DNA of 64,000 nucleotides from Atopsyche davidsoni (Eukaryota > Arthropoda > Insecta > Trichoptera > Hydrobiosidae): positions 9,897,001-9,961,000 of the forward strand of contig JAILWY010000007.1 of NCBI GenBank assembly GCA_022113835.1. Reading direction: 5' to 3'. Position numbers and translations under genes: made by a program. Numbering within the stretch: position 1 is the stretch's first letter; each line of letters begins with the position of its first letter. A model generated the notes under the pieces. It saw only the letters and a program-made list of their open reading frames with translations, had not been told where the DNA came from and did not search any database. Positions 35,661 through 48,795 of this stretch are shown in pieces.

Positions 35661-37499
35661 ACCTGGAATCATTTTTTTTTCATTTTATTCTGATGGGCTG
35701 TTAATGCATTTTATGGCTTAACCTTTTACTAGATGAGTCTTTTTTCTGAATTTTAATATCCAGTTCTACGTGCTTGTGTATGGTTTACTAAATGTTTTAA
35801 AAAACCTAATTAAAATTCTTTAGTTTATTTTTTATTCAAACTCGTCTCATTTTTACAATAGTTTCTAATATCTTAAATGTACAACCCAAATTATCTCCAA
35901 AATTAACCTAACCCAACTGCACTTTTAGTATTTTATTTTACATTAGAAAAAATAACGTAATTCTCGAGTTAGTTAACCTATATGGCAATGTTGACATAAA
36001 TGGTTTTTTTGTTGGATTTTAGGCACATTCAGGTTTTAAAACTTACACAAAATAGTAACTATTCTGAATTTATCTAAAAAAAACATAATTTTTTTATTTT
36101 AAAAAAATAGGTTTCTGATTTTCGTATTTGTGAGCTCTTAGATCTCTTCAACAGCACTCAGATATATAAATTTATTATGTGTTAAAAAATTATCACCATC
36201 TATTTAGTATTAAGCACAAAAGAAGTATTCAACGTCTGTACGCTGAATGGGTGTGGGAGTAGCGCGGCTTCCTAACGATCGCGATGTATTTGGTGAAACA
36301 TAAATCTCTCCGGTTAAATGAAACTTGTGTAATACACATTTAATAAAGCTGATATTAAATATCCGTTAACCTGAATTATATTAGAATCACTGTTGCCTGT
36401 ATCATAAATTTATCAATTTACAAAACTGTTCCAAAAACGGTTACGTAACTCGCCGTAACTGAATGTTACGCGGTAATCAATGAATAATTGAAATATAATT
36501 TTTAAATGTGATTCAGTAAGAATTTCTATTGATTTAAAATTATATGTATTTAGGTCAAAAAAAAATTAGAGTTGATTTTTTTTATTTACACAATAAAGTA
36601 ATTTTAAAAAAAAGCAAGTAACTGTTTAGTATTATGAAATTTTTTTTTTTAATAATTTTTCGATTAAATTTTTATCAATATTAATCTAACATCGGTTGTG
36701 GAAGTAATAGGATATATTTTTTTTATTAGTTATATACTAAGTTATTCACGATCTTTACATGGACTCAATCCATAAAATTAAAAATATTAATTTTATGGAT
36801 ACCTATTTTTATTTCCTTTTTGTATTATAATATAATAAAAGAAAAAAATATATTTTGTGATGTAGCCTGCGTGCTTTTATCGGCATTTTATTTATTACTA
36901 TAAATTGTACTTTAATATCTGAAAATAATACATTCAAATATTAAAGCTTTAGCCACTATAATTTTGTTTCCGAGATATGGTTTAAGATTGGAAATACACC
37001 GTAGATACCATAAAAAATTTACACAATACATATTGATTGATATACATTAATAAAATTAAAGTTTTCTCAATTAACTAGTATGTATTATATTACCATAACA
37101 CAAACACCTGCGTTTTTTCAATGAGTGACATTCGTCAAGCGTATTCCTTGTTTTTTTTAATTTTATTTAGACCAGAGCTATTTAAAATGCAGACTGCTAA
37201 AATATACTTTTAAGTAATCGATTCACAAATAAAATAACAAAAAAAATTCCTAAAAAATATTTTTATGACAGGTGTTATTTGATCCCACTGCTCTACGACT
37301 TACGAAAAAATGCGGATTTATAAAATATTCTATAGTTGTTATTTACTGTTTATCTGTAACCCGCAATGTCTTTTCTCATGATTTTTTTATGGAGTTTTGC
37401 TTAATGTTTTTAACTGGGGTAGTTGTGTAGATTTGTAGATTATTTGTTGAATTTAACCTAAGCTGCATTTCCACGTTCATCAGATTGTGAGTTTTTAAT
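35661..37499. other. AT-rich gene-free stretch
   Basis: Long AT-rich tract with poly-T and poly-A runs. The only distinct item is a perfect hairpin at 36768-36800. Genes and repeat families are not seen. Confidence 0.4.
36768..36800. repeat. Perfect 14-bp inverted repeat
   Basis: ATCCATAAAATTAA (36768-36781) and its exact complement (36787-36800) enclose a 5-base loop. It is a strong hairpin of unknown role in featureless AT-rich DNA. Confidence 0.55.
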
Positions 37500-37880
37500 T
37501 CAAACATTTATCTTTGCCTGCGGAGTTCGATCGCTTGGCCGCCCCTGGCGTGTGCCCCCGGAGTAGGCTCAAGGGCACTAAGCCATCGTTTGAGTCATCA
37601 TTCTCTCCCGGTAGTCTTAGGCAGCCATTAGGTCGCTCTCACAGATTCGGGAGGAGTAAAATGTCAACGGCCGCCCCGGCCCGGTCATTTATCAGGTTTT
37701 TTAGAGCCATTAATACATATGGAGCGGCGGCATTAGCGGGAGCGTGCAGCTCTCACCTCCTCCTCCCAACCCTCACGCGTTAATCAGCCCGTAATGGAGC
37801 CCATAAGTCACATCCAGGACGACTATGCAAATGATCGAGCTAAACATTATTCGATCCCCCTGTCTTGTGATTGTGTTTTG
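37500..37880. other. GC-rich island with POU octamer
   Basis: CpG-dense with CATTTATCAGG, CCATTAATAC and GCGTTAATCAG words typical of homeodomain-type binding sites, and a perfect octamer ATGCAAAT (37825-37832). The 89-codon plus frame has no recognisable domain. One of the best conserved-non-coding candidates in the window. Confidence 0.4.
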
Positions 37881-39026
37881 AACAACACTACTCAATAACC
37901 GCAACAGGCCTATCTATATTTGATCAACAAATACGAATAATCTCTTAACCATTTGGCAATTTTTGATTATTCAACATAAGGGCGAAGTAGGCATCATTTA
38001 TTATCAACACAATTACTGCTACTTGAAATTAATTTGATAAAACGATGCTTAACTCTAATTACTCTGAATTTTGAGCACGAATAGCCGAGGAAAATGAATT
38101 AAAAATATATTTTTAATGGAAATTCAAACTCATATTATTCAGAATTATTATTTAGGCTAAAATGCGTTAGTTAAAAGCCTTGGTTTCAATGATATAATGA
38201 AAACTGATATTATTTTTATTATCAGGTAGAACATTTTAATTTATTACAAATTCTAACTCAAAGTTAGTATATTTACAGAACCACAATTTTTTTTGTAAAA
38301 TACTAATATTTACAGGTATATTTTTGTTTTAATGATATCAATCAATACAAATTCATTGTGTAATCCATTACGTCCTAATATTTTTTAACATCAAACTCGA
38401 TTATAGAAATGCTTATATCTCAAGGACAAAACAATCTCATACAATAATAGCTATTGCGTGGGTTTTTTTTTAATGTAAAAACTTCGCAATTCTGACCCCA
38501 AACGTATGCATTGCTGAATACCATGCGGAGACACCTGCAACTTTATTTTACCGTCTAGTATGATTATACAGGTGTTTAAAATTAAATTATACCTACTCGA
38601 TACCTGTATGATATTTTTGGTTTCTTTATTGTACAATTTACATACATATCACCCGATTTATATAGAGAACATGCGCTTCTATCATAAAAGTTAAAATGTC
38701 GATTCATTAGGCTTATTTTTATTAAAATCAATTTGATTTCGGCTCTGATATCAATGGAAAAATGCAACAGGTAGAAATTTCAATAAAAATTGAGGAATTT
38801 GACTTTTATTATTACTATTTGAAGTCTATCGATAATATATTAAACATTTTATGTGGATTTTTTCTTTAAAAGATGGAAATGTGACAATTAAGACGCTCTT
38901 TTAATATTAGGAATTTAGTATTAAATGTTTTCGTCATTATTACTCATTGATTATAATATATATTTTTTTAACTTTTTTTAAAACTTTTCTAAAAGAATCA
39001 ATGTAGTTACTAAAATTTATTTGTTA
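37881..39026. other. AT-rich gene-free stretch
   Basis: No gene or repeat family seen. Weak acceptor-donor juxtapositions such as TTATTATCAGGTAGAA near 38218-38233 have poor donors and are not called. Confidence 0.3.
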
Positions 39027-39452
39027 AGTAATACACCGCTTTACGCGAGGTATACGTTTCGGAAAAAATCGCGTTAAGTGAAATTCGCGTATATCGGGGT
39101 TTACGATTAAACATACATACATAGTCAAAACATAATACAAAAAAATACGAATCATTTGAATCAATCACATTAATTCTAAGAACACTTTATGCAGTATTAC
39201 ATGTTATTTTTACTGAAATATACATCTATTGTCCTTTGGGTAGCGTTTCTTTTACGTTCTTGTAAAATACGAATACGTTCATAACACACAATGCTGTTTT
39301 TAATTGTTAAGATATGTCAATGACTTCACTATGTTCATACACATTCTTAAAATAAGAAATTCGCGTAATGCGAGGCATTTTAACGCGAAATTTGAAATTC
39401 GCGTTATAGTGAAACCGCGCATAACGTGGTCGCGTAAAGCTGGGTATTACTG
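39027..39452. mobile_element. TIR element with TA target site, pogo/Tigger-like MITE
   Basis: The left end AGTAATACACCGCTTTACGC and the right end (complement of GCGTAAAGCTGGGTATTACT) are inverted copies with few mismatches over about 22 bases. Each end abuts TA (39025-39026 and 39453-39454), the target site of Tc1/mariner/pogo elements. Internal GCGTTATAGTGAAACC-like words repeat near both ends in inverse orientation. No transposase frame is present, so it is non-autonomous. Confidence 0.7.
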
Positions 39453-39617
39453 TATTACTACAAACCTAATGTTTTTGAGTGTTCACTAAATGTTGCTGAT
39501 TTACGTTATATTTTTTACATTAGAGTTTTGTATTAAATAAATAAAATTAACGAATAATAAATACTAAGTTTTTTCTCATGTTAAAATTATTAATGAATTA
39601 TATTTTTAATACAGATG

Positions 39618-39682
39618 CTTTAACTGGCAGCTGGTCGCGACGGCTTTGGAGGTGTGGCTTCAAATCACATCTGTGTCGTCTT
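39618..39682 (+). repeat. tRNA-derived SINE-like fragment
   Basis: TGGCAGCTGGTCG (39625-39637) resembles an A box and GTGGCTTCAAATCAC (39654-39668) a B box. The GGAGGTGTGGCTTCAAATC block matches the fragment at 33500-33570. The B-box-to-A-box spacing is short for a tRNA, so it is a degenerate or deleted copy. Confidence 0.45.
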
Positions 39683-42130
39683 TTCAACGATTTTTCTCTT
39701 CACTTTATCTGTGAATCCATAACCAAAATATTCAAGAGATAAAAAAAAATATTTTTACTTTTGAAAGTTTCGTAAACGCGAATAAATCACATACAATTAT
39801 CAATTAGATATAAATTAGCATTTTTTGCTAGAGTTACACCGGCGATTACCACTAGCGAGTGGTAATTTCCCGCATCACCTGTCCATACGGAGCTAATACG
39901 AAATGTTAATATTCCGACCAGCTCTGCGGACGCATTATGATTTATAAGATCGCCGTACGAAGCAGGAAGCGGCCGCGCGGGCTTGATTGAATATGCTTGC
40001 GTGATTGCGGCCTCGGGCGATGTTTTATATATTCGCCTGCACCCACTTCCTGCAGGCCTGTTACTCCTGATCCATAAAATGATACATTCTATCGATTTAA
40101 CATTATTATATATATAAAATAACCCAGCCGAAGCACATCGGTTCCGTATCCCAACGCCGAGGTGTTGGGTCAATTTTAACATAACAATCGGTCGATATCA
40201 TTTTTTTACAAACACGATAAATCTTCAGATATTTCATCTCGATTTAACATATGACAAATAAAGCTTGAAAGCATAATTTTTAAAGTAAAGGCTGAAGTTG
40301 CAAAGTATTTTATGTTTGTGCCAAAATTTAAAAGAATCGAAGCAAATTCATCAAAGGCGCGTAATCAAAAAATATTGCTCGTAAGAAGTGTCGAAAAAAA
40401 TGGAAGATACGTACTTGCGCTATTGCGATGAATCATATTTCATATTTTTGGCGTTTGCTTTATCACAAACGATCTGTGGAAGCTTTCAGACAGCCTGAAA
40501 TGAAAAAGTGCTATCCATCAAAAAAGCTACCCTTAATACAAGTCGGTGTGACCTTGCCGGATATCCAATAATTATACAATAGAAAATGTTTTTCGCAGAC
40601 CGCCGCATTTTTATGATAGGCTGATACAATTCACGTTCCCTAGCACATATAGAAATGTATCAACAAACAATTACCTTTTCTTATCAAAAGAATAACATGT
40701 CATAAAGGCATTCGCGTGAATTAACAATTTCAATAGAAACACGCAGAATTTGACGGCGCTCTACACTCCTAATACCTTTTTTTTTTTTTAATTTATATCG
40801 CATTTTGCTATTAGTATAATAAATATTTGATAATCATAAACCATTTTTTTTAGCTTAACGAGGATGTTTCAATTATAAACTTTTCAAAAAAAATTATTTG
40901 AATTTAAATAAAATTTTGTACTTGTTAATTATAAATTATCAATTCAAGAATATAAATTATTTATAGTGCTTAACTTACAAGTCATGAATATGACTGCTGA
41001 TATTTGCTCTGGGCTCTCCGGTTAACACAAGGAGGCCGGGAAGGTATTTTTCAGTAGTACAGGGGATTACAATTAGGCTTATTAGACCCTCCCCTAATTA
41101 ATCTGCCCATTTAAAGTTCCCCATCGATTGGCTGTTGGAATATTTGCCATGCCGGGCGCCATTATTCGCACCTACCGGTCGAGTGGCTTCTTGAGGCAAC
41201 CGCACTCCAAATTGTCTCAAGGTGGATTTTTGAAACCAATTATTTCAGCGATTTTGGGCTTATAATTAGAAATAAACGTTTTTACTTTGTTGTTATTACG
41301 AAAATAATCGAAATATAAAATCGAATCAGATACCATATGTTTAAAATCAAATAACATAACACATGCTTAAGAAAACATTATAAATAAAAGACAATTCTGA
41401 AATCGAATATTGTATTGATTCATAGTATTTTTTTTATAAAATCAAATCAAATCTTTTGAGATAGTAACTTTTATATTAAATAATCTACTTGAAATATTTT
41501 TTAAAAATATTTGATATGTACTATCTTATGTAACTGGCAAAGCTTTAGTGGGATATATAATTTTCTGTTAAGGTCTCAAAATTACTCTATAAATTAAACT
41601 TATATACATTAGGAACAGCTAGAAAATGTAATTGGATTATTTTCAATAATCGTAATTACTGTCAAAAATATTGTAATTAAATATATTATTTCATCATTTT
41701 AATCTTAGCATTAGACGCGTAAGAACCCAAGTATATTTGTATGTCAAAGCAATTGAGTAATTCGGATTTAACGACTTAACTTTTTAGTGGGGATTTCTTT
41801 GTAACTTCTGGGATTTAATTTAACGATTCACATATCAGTTTCAGGCCGAGTTTCAGGATTATTTGTGAACTTTTGACGAGAGCTTTTCGGTTACGCAACG
41901 GGAGGCCTTTAAGCCGAAAGCGTAAACTTAGAAATATAAAACCGATCATTAAAAAGGAGCCATCAAAGTTTACGAGGCAGTAATTAGGCGGACAAATATC
42001 ATCGTTCCAGCCCGGCGCTCTAAATTTGTACCGCCGTGAAAAATCGAAGCTATTCTGTCGCTGACTTTTGTGTAATTGTTTTAAAATGTAGCGGCGCCGT
42101 ACCGGGACAAAGTAATTGTTTTACTGTGCA
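39683..42130. other. Island-rich gene-free stretch
   Basis: GC-richer islands lie near 39840-40190, 40990-41240 and 41840-42130. The first carries a 131-codon minus frame (39787-40182) with no recognisable domain. The second has CCTAATTAATCTGCCC and CATCGATTGGC words, the third GCAGTAATTAGGCGG; both look like homeodomain-site-rich regulatory DNA. Spacers are AT-rich. Confidence 0.35.
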
Positions 42131-45111
42131 TATTTACAACTGTATTCATTTGAATATTTTCCAGTAAATATAAAAAAAAAACCAAACGGTAAACGAGAAC
42201 AATGGACTGTTTCACTGAGGCGCTAGAAACTCTCACCCTTTAAAAAAAATATTGTTTCAAAAATTTACAGTACGGAAGCCAAAACTCAAACGATACTTGA
42301 TTTTAATTTTCAAAGCATCTTATAAGTGTTTTAAAATCATTATCTGATCCCATATTTAAGTAGATTTTTGAAGTTTTAGCTGGCATATATTTTTAAATTC
42401 ATACGCGTGTTTTAAAACTTTAGTCTTATCTGACAATTTGGTACGGTGTATCCAATCATTCGGCATGTGCTCGTACTCACGTGCGTGTCACAGAGGGGAA
42501 ATTTATCACGACCTAAATATTATTTAATTGGTAAGATCCTGGTTTAGAGTGGGAATAACGTTTTAAAACAGACTCGGCTTGCTTGTGGAGCCCAAACGTA
42601 AAACACAACAGTTCATATCTCGCCTTTCATAGCGAATCAATGATAAATAGTTTTGAACAAATGTCTCAAGAATCCGATCAAGAGAATTTGTGTTTAAATA
42701 ATTTAATATATCAGGTCTGGTGTTTTTGGTATATAGGAGGTAGTGAAAAAAAGTATTGTTTATTAAAAAGTAAATAAATCTTTATCTTATTCTCAAATAC
42801 GTATATCGTTGCTTTATGTATACATTACTTGTTATCATAAAAGCAATCAAAGAAGACTTGTAGAACGCATATACCATATTATACAAACAAGTGAATATAA
42901 AACAAGTAATTAATTTTTTTTAAATTTAAAGAGTCTTTAAAAACTTTTCCATTCACATTTTTTTTATAAAATGTATTAGGTAACAAAATCAAGGGGTTTT
43001 TTTTAACATTTGTAACGTATCAAAAAATATTTGAATTATTGTAAATATTTTTACTGTATTTTTTGTACAAAAAAAATAACGATAATAGCCAGAAAAATTA
43101 CACGAAAATCAATCGCTGAGCGGTAGAATTTAATTTGTAGCAAGTGGCAACGTCGGGGCCGCGGTTGATTGCGGGATGACGTGTCCGGCATGTTTCCGGC
43201 GCAGCCATTTTCAGCGAGGCTACCTCTCACAACACCTCCAGACCGTTTTGGCATGAAATATGACTTGAATAGTAAGCATATTTGATAAGCACTCTTATTA
43301 ATGCCCCATGCTAATTGACTACATATTGCAGTTATTTTAAGTTATTTGAATTTGCATAGCTCCTCCATACTCACTAGTGGTTAATTTAAGGTATATAAGA
43401 AAATATACTTCTGCTTTGTTGCCATGCAATGAAATATTTTAATTGTAATTATTTTTCGTTCTTACTGAAGACATCTATTCTGTTAAAAATAATGATATTA
43501 TTAAAATTTATTTAAATACAGCCACCAAAACAAAAATACACATAAATTACTTGATGACTACAATATTTTTGTTTGTTGGTAATTAAGCTATATTTGTTGT
43601 TTAAGTATGGAGTTTTGTACATTTAACAGCTCTATCATGGTATTTTTTTTAAATTGGTAATAATCGTCAAGAGTCATATCAGCTCAGGAAAAGCAGTTAC
43701 ACGTGAAATTATTAATGTTCCTTTAATTTTGATATGGTTTCAGAATTCAGAAACAGTTGGTTTTTTGTATAATTTTTTTCATTTTTTGTCGTTTTTTTTT
43801 GAGGAATTACAAGAAATAATTTAATAGCATAAAATGTCACAAAATAAAATTACCGCAGCTTGATTTATTAGGTCTAATATTATAGTAAAATACAAGCCAA
43901 GAGTTAAACAGAACAAGAAAATACGCAGTCAAATCGTAAGGGCAATAATTTGTCAAAATTACCCCCAAAAGCCCGCGAGCCGCTACTCCGCAAGGGGGTG
44001 TGCTTTAAAAACGGGGCGTTTACATTGTAACGATTCTACCCTGTAACGGCTCTTAACGAAAACGATCAAAGCGGGTCACGTAATATCACGCCACGTGAAA
44101 CCACGTTAAATGAAAAATTTGTCAACGACTCGGGGTATTGATTTACGAGCTGAGCGAAAACGAGTACACGAATTCACTTCGCATTAAACCGAAGAGAATC
44201 GATGGCGGATATACAAAACGTGAAGTCTACTTGAACTACGATTTTTAATTTTACAGAAGACATTTATTTGCGAGCACTTTCACTGCACAATTTTCTGCTC
44301 TTGCAACAATTATTGTCATCGATATCGACCTTGTTAGCTATACATCTAACCAGTATAAATCAATTTCTAAAAAAATTGTCAGTTGAAATTGTAGATTTAT
44401 ATTGTATACTATTGCGTATTTATTTGATACAATTAGTTCTTACATTACACTGTATTTCTAATATTACTTTATAGAAAAAAAAATCTTAATTCCGTGCATG
44501 CATTTTGATTTGGGTAGTATTTCTAATATTAGTTTTATGCTACTAATATGAGTTCACGTTACGTGATAGTACTGTAATAATACCTAAACACACCCCATGA
44601 ACTTTGCCGTTGGCACGGTGGCTTATGGGGGATTATGATGTCAAGCGGTTCTAACGTTTATTGCTTCATTCGATGGTGTTTGAGCCCAACCGCTTATTTC
44701 TGGCATTAAAAATTGCGTGCCCGTGCACTCTTTTATTTTAGCCAGATTTATGGGGTTTGTAAATTGTATATATTTATTCGCTAACAACACGACTCTGGTT
44801 TACCACCAGTTTGAACGGGTTGTATAAAATGTTAGTAAGTAGTGCGACATTGTACAGAACATTTATTTTATCAACAGAATTTTGAATATATAATACAATT
44901 TTTTTTGCAAGTAGAATTAAGAATTTAATTTTTTTTTTAATCTGTTGGGCTTAGAACGTAGACTTACAGAACGCCTAACTACTTATGTAGCGTTTAAAAA
45001 TGTACGCTTTATAAAATAAATCTTATGTATACGTCAAAAACTTATAATCCAAAAAAATCTACCTACATAAAATAAATAAGAAACCAGCTTATAACATTAG
45101 AGATTCACTTA
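42131..45111. other. AT-rich stretch with two small islands
   Basis: Islands lie near 43120-43260 (minus frame open 67 codons, no domain) and 43970-44220, the latter with a CACGTG E-box (44092-44097). A short patch at 44590-44740 has GTGTTTGAGCCC, weakly T-arm-like. No gene is supported. Confidence 0.35.
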
Positions 45112-45178
45112 TCAGGATGGAAATCGAATCGGAGATCTTTCGATTAAGACTTAACGTCACTAGTTCATTGAGTAAACT
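45112..45178 (-). repeat. tRNA-derived SINE-like fragment
   Basis: The minus strand shows GACTAGTGACGTTAAG (A-box region), TTAATCGAAAGATC and a B box CCGATTCGATTTCC (complement of 45119-45132). Similar to 20080-20150 and 60402-60472 in the TCGAAAG block. Confidence 0.45.
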
Positions 45179-46286
45179 CATATTTTTTGTGGCCTTAGAT
45201 TGACTTGCAACTATATTTAAGTCATGAAGATATTTTTGTAAAAATTTAAACAATTGCTTATATTTTGTTATTCATACTTTTCAATATTATTTAAATGTGC
45301 AAAGGTATACAAATTTGACGTAGCACACAGCTAAAATATACTTTCGTTTTCAGTATAATTCAATATTGAACAACGAACATAATATTCCGATTCCCATCTA
45401 TAATATTCAATAGCGTAGCGCCTGTTTGCCGACTTCCGATCGCTTCCGACAAAAATCAAACCAATTATTCACGCGCTAACCAAATCCTATCTCACATATT
45501 TATGCCCTCCCGGCAGCTCGCGTGCTCTGCCCAGTTACCAAACCAACCCAATTCATTCAGTCTACTTTTTCAAGTGCCTCTCCTCATAGGAAGTGGGTGA
45601 CCATCCCACTGAATTATTATCTTACTGATGTTATCCGGACTTCCAGCAGACTCCGCATCCACGTTAGTTTTCTCACAAACGAGAAAGAAGAAAAACGCAC
45701 CGCAACATTTAACAACCCATTATTGGCTTGAGATCTAATAGCATTTTGATATTTGTTATGACTTTGCAGTATTGCAGACAGTGTCGATCCATCGTGGATT
45801 AAATTAGGGGTGGGAGTTTACTGGTTCGGCAGGTGTTGGTTTGTGATTTGCTTCCCGAGTTTTCACACTCCGAGGGTTCGCAGGGCGCCCGGTTTCACTG
45901 TAGATTATTATCACGACTGTTTTTCATACACATTTGCCTGCGCCGCTGTGAAATGCTATTGTATACGGAATTGTATTATAACAAGAAGGGGTTTATAGCC
46001 CCCCCCCCCCCTCGCTCTTTCGTTATTTGGTATGCTTTTCTGTTTTTTCGGAAGTGCTCCTATCGGGGTGACCGCGCACTGTTTATTTAAAATAAAAATT
46101 AAAACCTGCTGTCAGTGCCTTATTCTCTAACAAAGACTTATAAATATGTACGATTATTGAATATTATCTATATTTGTTGCAATTTTACATTATTCAATTT
46201 TATTAAACACTATGCTTGCTACCGTGAAAGTCAGATAAAATTCATCTCCAAAAAAATTCCCTAAAAATTATCTTTCATTGTCTGCT
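45179..46286. other. AT-rich stretch, GC-richer island and poly-C run
   Basis: Island near 45420-45730 includes the family D repeat (45565-45612). A second GC-richer patch at 45780-46100 contains a run of 13 C (45999-46011). Overlapping plus frames there are shadows of each other with no domain. Confidence 0.35.
45565..45612 (-). repeat. Degenerate repeat shared with 25850-25905 (family D)
   Basis: Matches the earlier copy around CTCTCCTC and GGTGACCATC. The minus-strand frame equivalent to the open one at 25850-25905 has a TGA here, so the pair looks like decayed coding sequence of an unidentified element. Confidence 0.45.
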
Positions 46287-46300
46287 GTTGCTATGGCAAC
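46287..46300. promoter_or_regulatory. RFX X-box match
   Basis: GTTGCTATGGCAAC fits the X-box consensus at all 14 positions and is nearly an inverted repeat, as high-affinity RFX sites are. It is followed by a GC-richer patch (CCCCGGCTCTTG). No ciliary gene or promoter is visible nearby. Confidence 0.45.
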
Positions 46301-48663
46301 CCCGGCTCTTGATTTGAATGTGCGTCCGTTCGGATTTATGGGAATTGTTTCTTTATTTTTATAGCTAATCGGCACTCGAAGTCTGCAACTTTACCACTGT
46401 ATGGTCTCGGGTTACTTTACGGCCAGCAGTTTTTTTTTATTATTTTTGCTTCTTCTTTCGGCGTCTAGAACAACGATGCGAATCCCCACGATACGAATCT
46501 CAAAGTTGTATCATTTATGCAAAGTTAACTGTGCTTATTTAAGATCACAAATAAAAATAAAAAAATAATTTGACATGACCATCAGACAAACCATGAATTA
46601 ATAAATTAGTGTTTTTACCCAAACATTTTTATTGCATTACAATGTATTTTTGTATAAGTGGGTAGAAGCGTAAATTTGTAAACATATACCGGCTGTAGGC
46701 GTATATATATTTATAACTATAAAACTTTAATTAGGTTAGAAGTGTCTGGTCGCTATGACCGCCTGGTTTCCAGGACTTTTCTAGATTTTTTGTGCGTGTT
46801 TTACCGTCAACCTAAAAAGGCTTTGTAAATCGTCTACCTGAAAAATATAAAATTACCAAATACGCGTATCTGCTGAATACAGAAAAAAATCAGCAGTCCT
46901 AAAAAGGTAGTTTGGTTATCAGTGTCAACCATCTGCCCAGACGACAAAACTGAATTTTAGACAGTGCACGTATGATATATCGGTGTGATTATTTTTTTAA
47001 ATTACTTATATTCATTCATATAAATAAATGACATTGTCTTGAATATTCTGAGAATACAATATTTGGTTGTTTACTTAGACTGCTTAAAATATCTTTTAAT
47101 CTACGAACAAAAATCGAAGTCAAGGTACGTTGTACGCGAGAAAAGTTTTCAAGATTTGTTTAAAGATTTAAATTAACAGTACTACTAGCTTTAAGCATAT
47201 TCCTTATTTTATTGAGTTAAATACATATTTGTTAATATTTATATACTCAATGCAAAAATGTATACTGCCATAAATATAAAAACCTTTTTCTTGATTTTAT
47301 CTCAAAAGATATACATATAATATAAATATAAAATATAAGAATACTCTATATAAAATATAAAGAAGTTTTTAATTTTGAAAAATCTAATAGTAATTTGTTG
47401 AATCAGCCTGTTTTCTGCAATACAGTGTTATTTTAATAAAATACTTATATTCACACATGAAATAAAAAAGTAAGAGTCGTGTGATCAGTAATTATCTTAA
47501 TTTTTTATTTAATCTTTCTCAGGCCGAGTTAACGAAGACCTATAGTATTTTCGGAATAACAAACTGCCTAAGCTGTAGATCTTCGATAATACCCTTATAA
47601 AGCAAAATCAGCAAATCCTCGTGACCTCGCTCGATTAATCTAAATTAGTAAAAGCTTTATGTATGTACTGAAAATCTATCCAAGCATTCGAAAACACACG
47701 CGTATGTGACTTCTCACACTACTGTCTTCAATAAAATTAGATCTCGTGTACTATATAGTAGAATTTTCTTTTATGATGATTTTGGTTCTTGAGTATTGAG
47801 CTGCTTGGAGTTTTCATTCCTCTGAGGTTTAGGTCTTTGTTCTGAGTACAAATATAGTTTTTTTTTCATTTTATATAATTGAATAGACAAAATTACTTAA
47901 TACATATTCATATCCACAGCAAGAAAGCAACCTAACCACTGAAAAATTAAACTGTTTTTTTCGTGAACATTGATCATAACTCATTCATTTCAATGTCCTA
48001 GTCGGTTAATGGCGTACTCTTTTGCGTTATTAACTAAAGCAATACTATAAAATAAAAATGAGATGATGCCACCGGCTAGTGACCGTTGGGCTGTCGGTTG
48101 TGCTGCAACGTGTGTTGCTTCCCTGTAGCTGTCTTCTTGCTCAGCCGGTGGCGCTGAGAGAGTCGACTCGTTTATGGCGGCTGTTTGCCTCGTGTTGATT
48201 TATGGTTTTATTGGTTCAAACATCGGCTCCTCCACAGGGCCCTCGGTGTAATAATGGACTTTTTCAAATTAATTATGAAACCTGTATTGATTTCCTATAA
48301 CACAACGGTGTTAAATTTGTAGCATCGTAAAACCATTCGACGCTATCTTATTTATCATACTGCAGCAAATGATCTTCGTGATTTGATAAACTTAAAACAA
48401 GGCTAGTGTTTGCAAAAAAAAATTCGTTGTGTGAATTGCGCTATCTCCGATAGTTAGTTCATGTAAACTATATATAGCAAGGCTCAAAAATATTCTCGCA
48501 CGTTCATAATATTACATATATTTGCAAAAAAATAATTTTTTTATATTTTTTACAAATTTAAATTTTTATATAATATTTTACGAAATCATGATATCATTAA
48601 AAAAATGTGTTAGTAGGTTTTTACAGCCTTTGTTATTACATGATATTGCGATTTTATAGGTGA
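46301..48663. other. AT-rich stretch with one island
   Basis: The island near 48060-48250 has a 10-bp inverted pair GCCACCGGCT (48068-48077) and AGCCGGTGGC (48143-48152). On the minus strand near 46848 an acceptor TATATTTTTCAG abuts a weak donor GTAGAC. Otherwise AT-rich without genes. Confidence 0.35.
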
Positions 48664-48726
48664 TATGCCGCGTAGTGGTTTATGTTCTTAGACGTTTCGT
48701 TTCCGATATTGACTTCCATCATCAGG
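48664..48726 (-). repeat. GAAACGT-tail dispersed repeat, copy 6
   Basis: The minus strand reads CCTGATGATGGAAGTC, then CGGAAACGAAACGTC, then AAACCACTACGCGGCATA. The last block is shared with 12145-12210. The order CTGATGA..GAAAC resembles the conserved core of hammerhead ribozymes, but the stem between the two blocks does not pair here. Confidence 0.55.
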
Positions 48727-48795
48727 AATTGATATATCTATTTATGGATCAGTCAATCAGATGCGTATTTATTACCCATTACGGGCTTATTATAT

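Noticed and set aside
38218..38233. Further recursive splice site (TTATTATCAGGTAGAA)
   Set aside because: The donor half GTAGAA is poor, and AT-rich DNA yields such acceptors often.
39787..40182. 131-codon minus frame
   Set aside because: It spans an island and ordinary flanks, with no recognisable motif and no start context of note.
48068..48152. microRNA-like hairpin from GCCACCGGCT arms
   Set aside because: Only 10 base pairs at the base; the intervening 65 bases do not pair as a precursor would.
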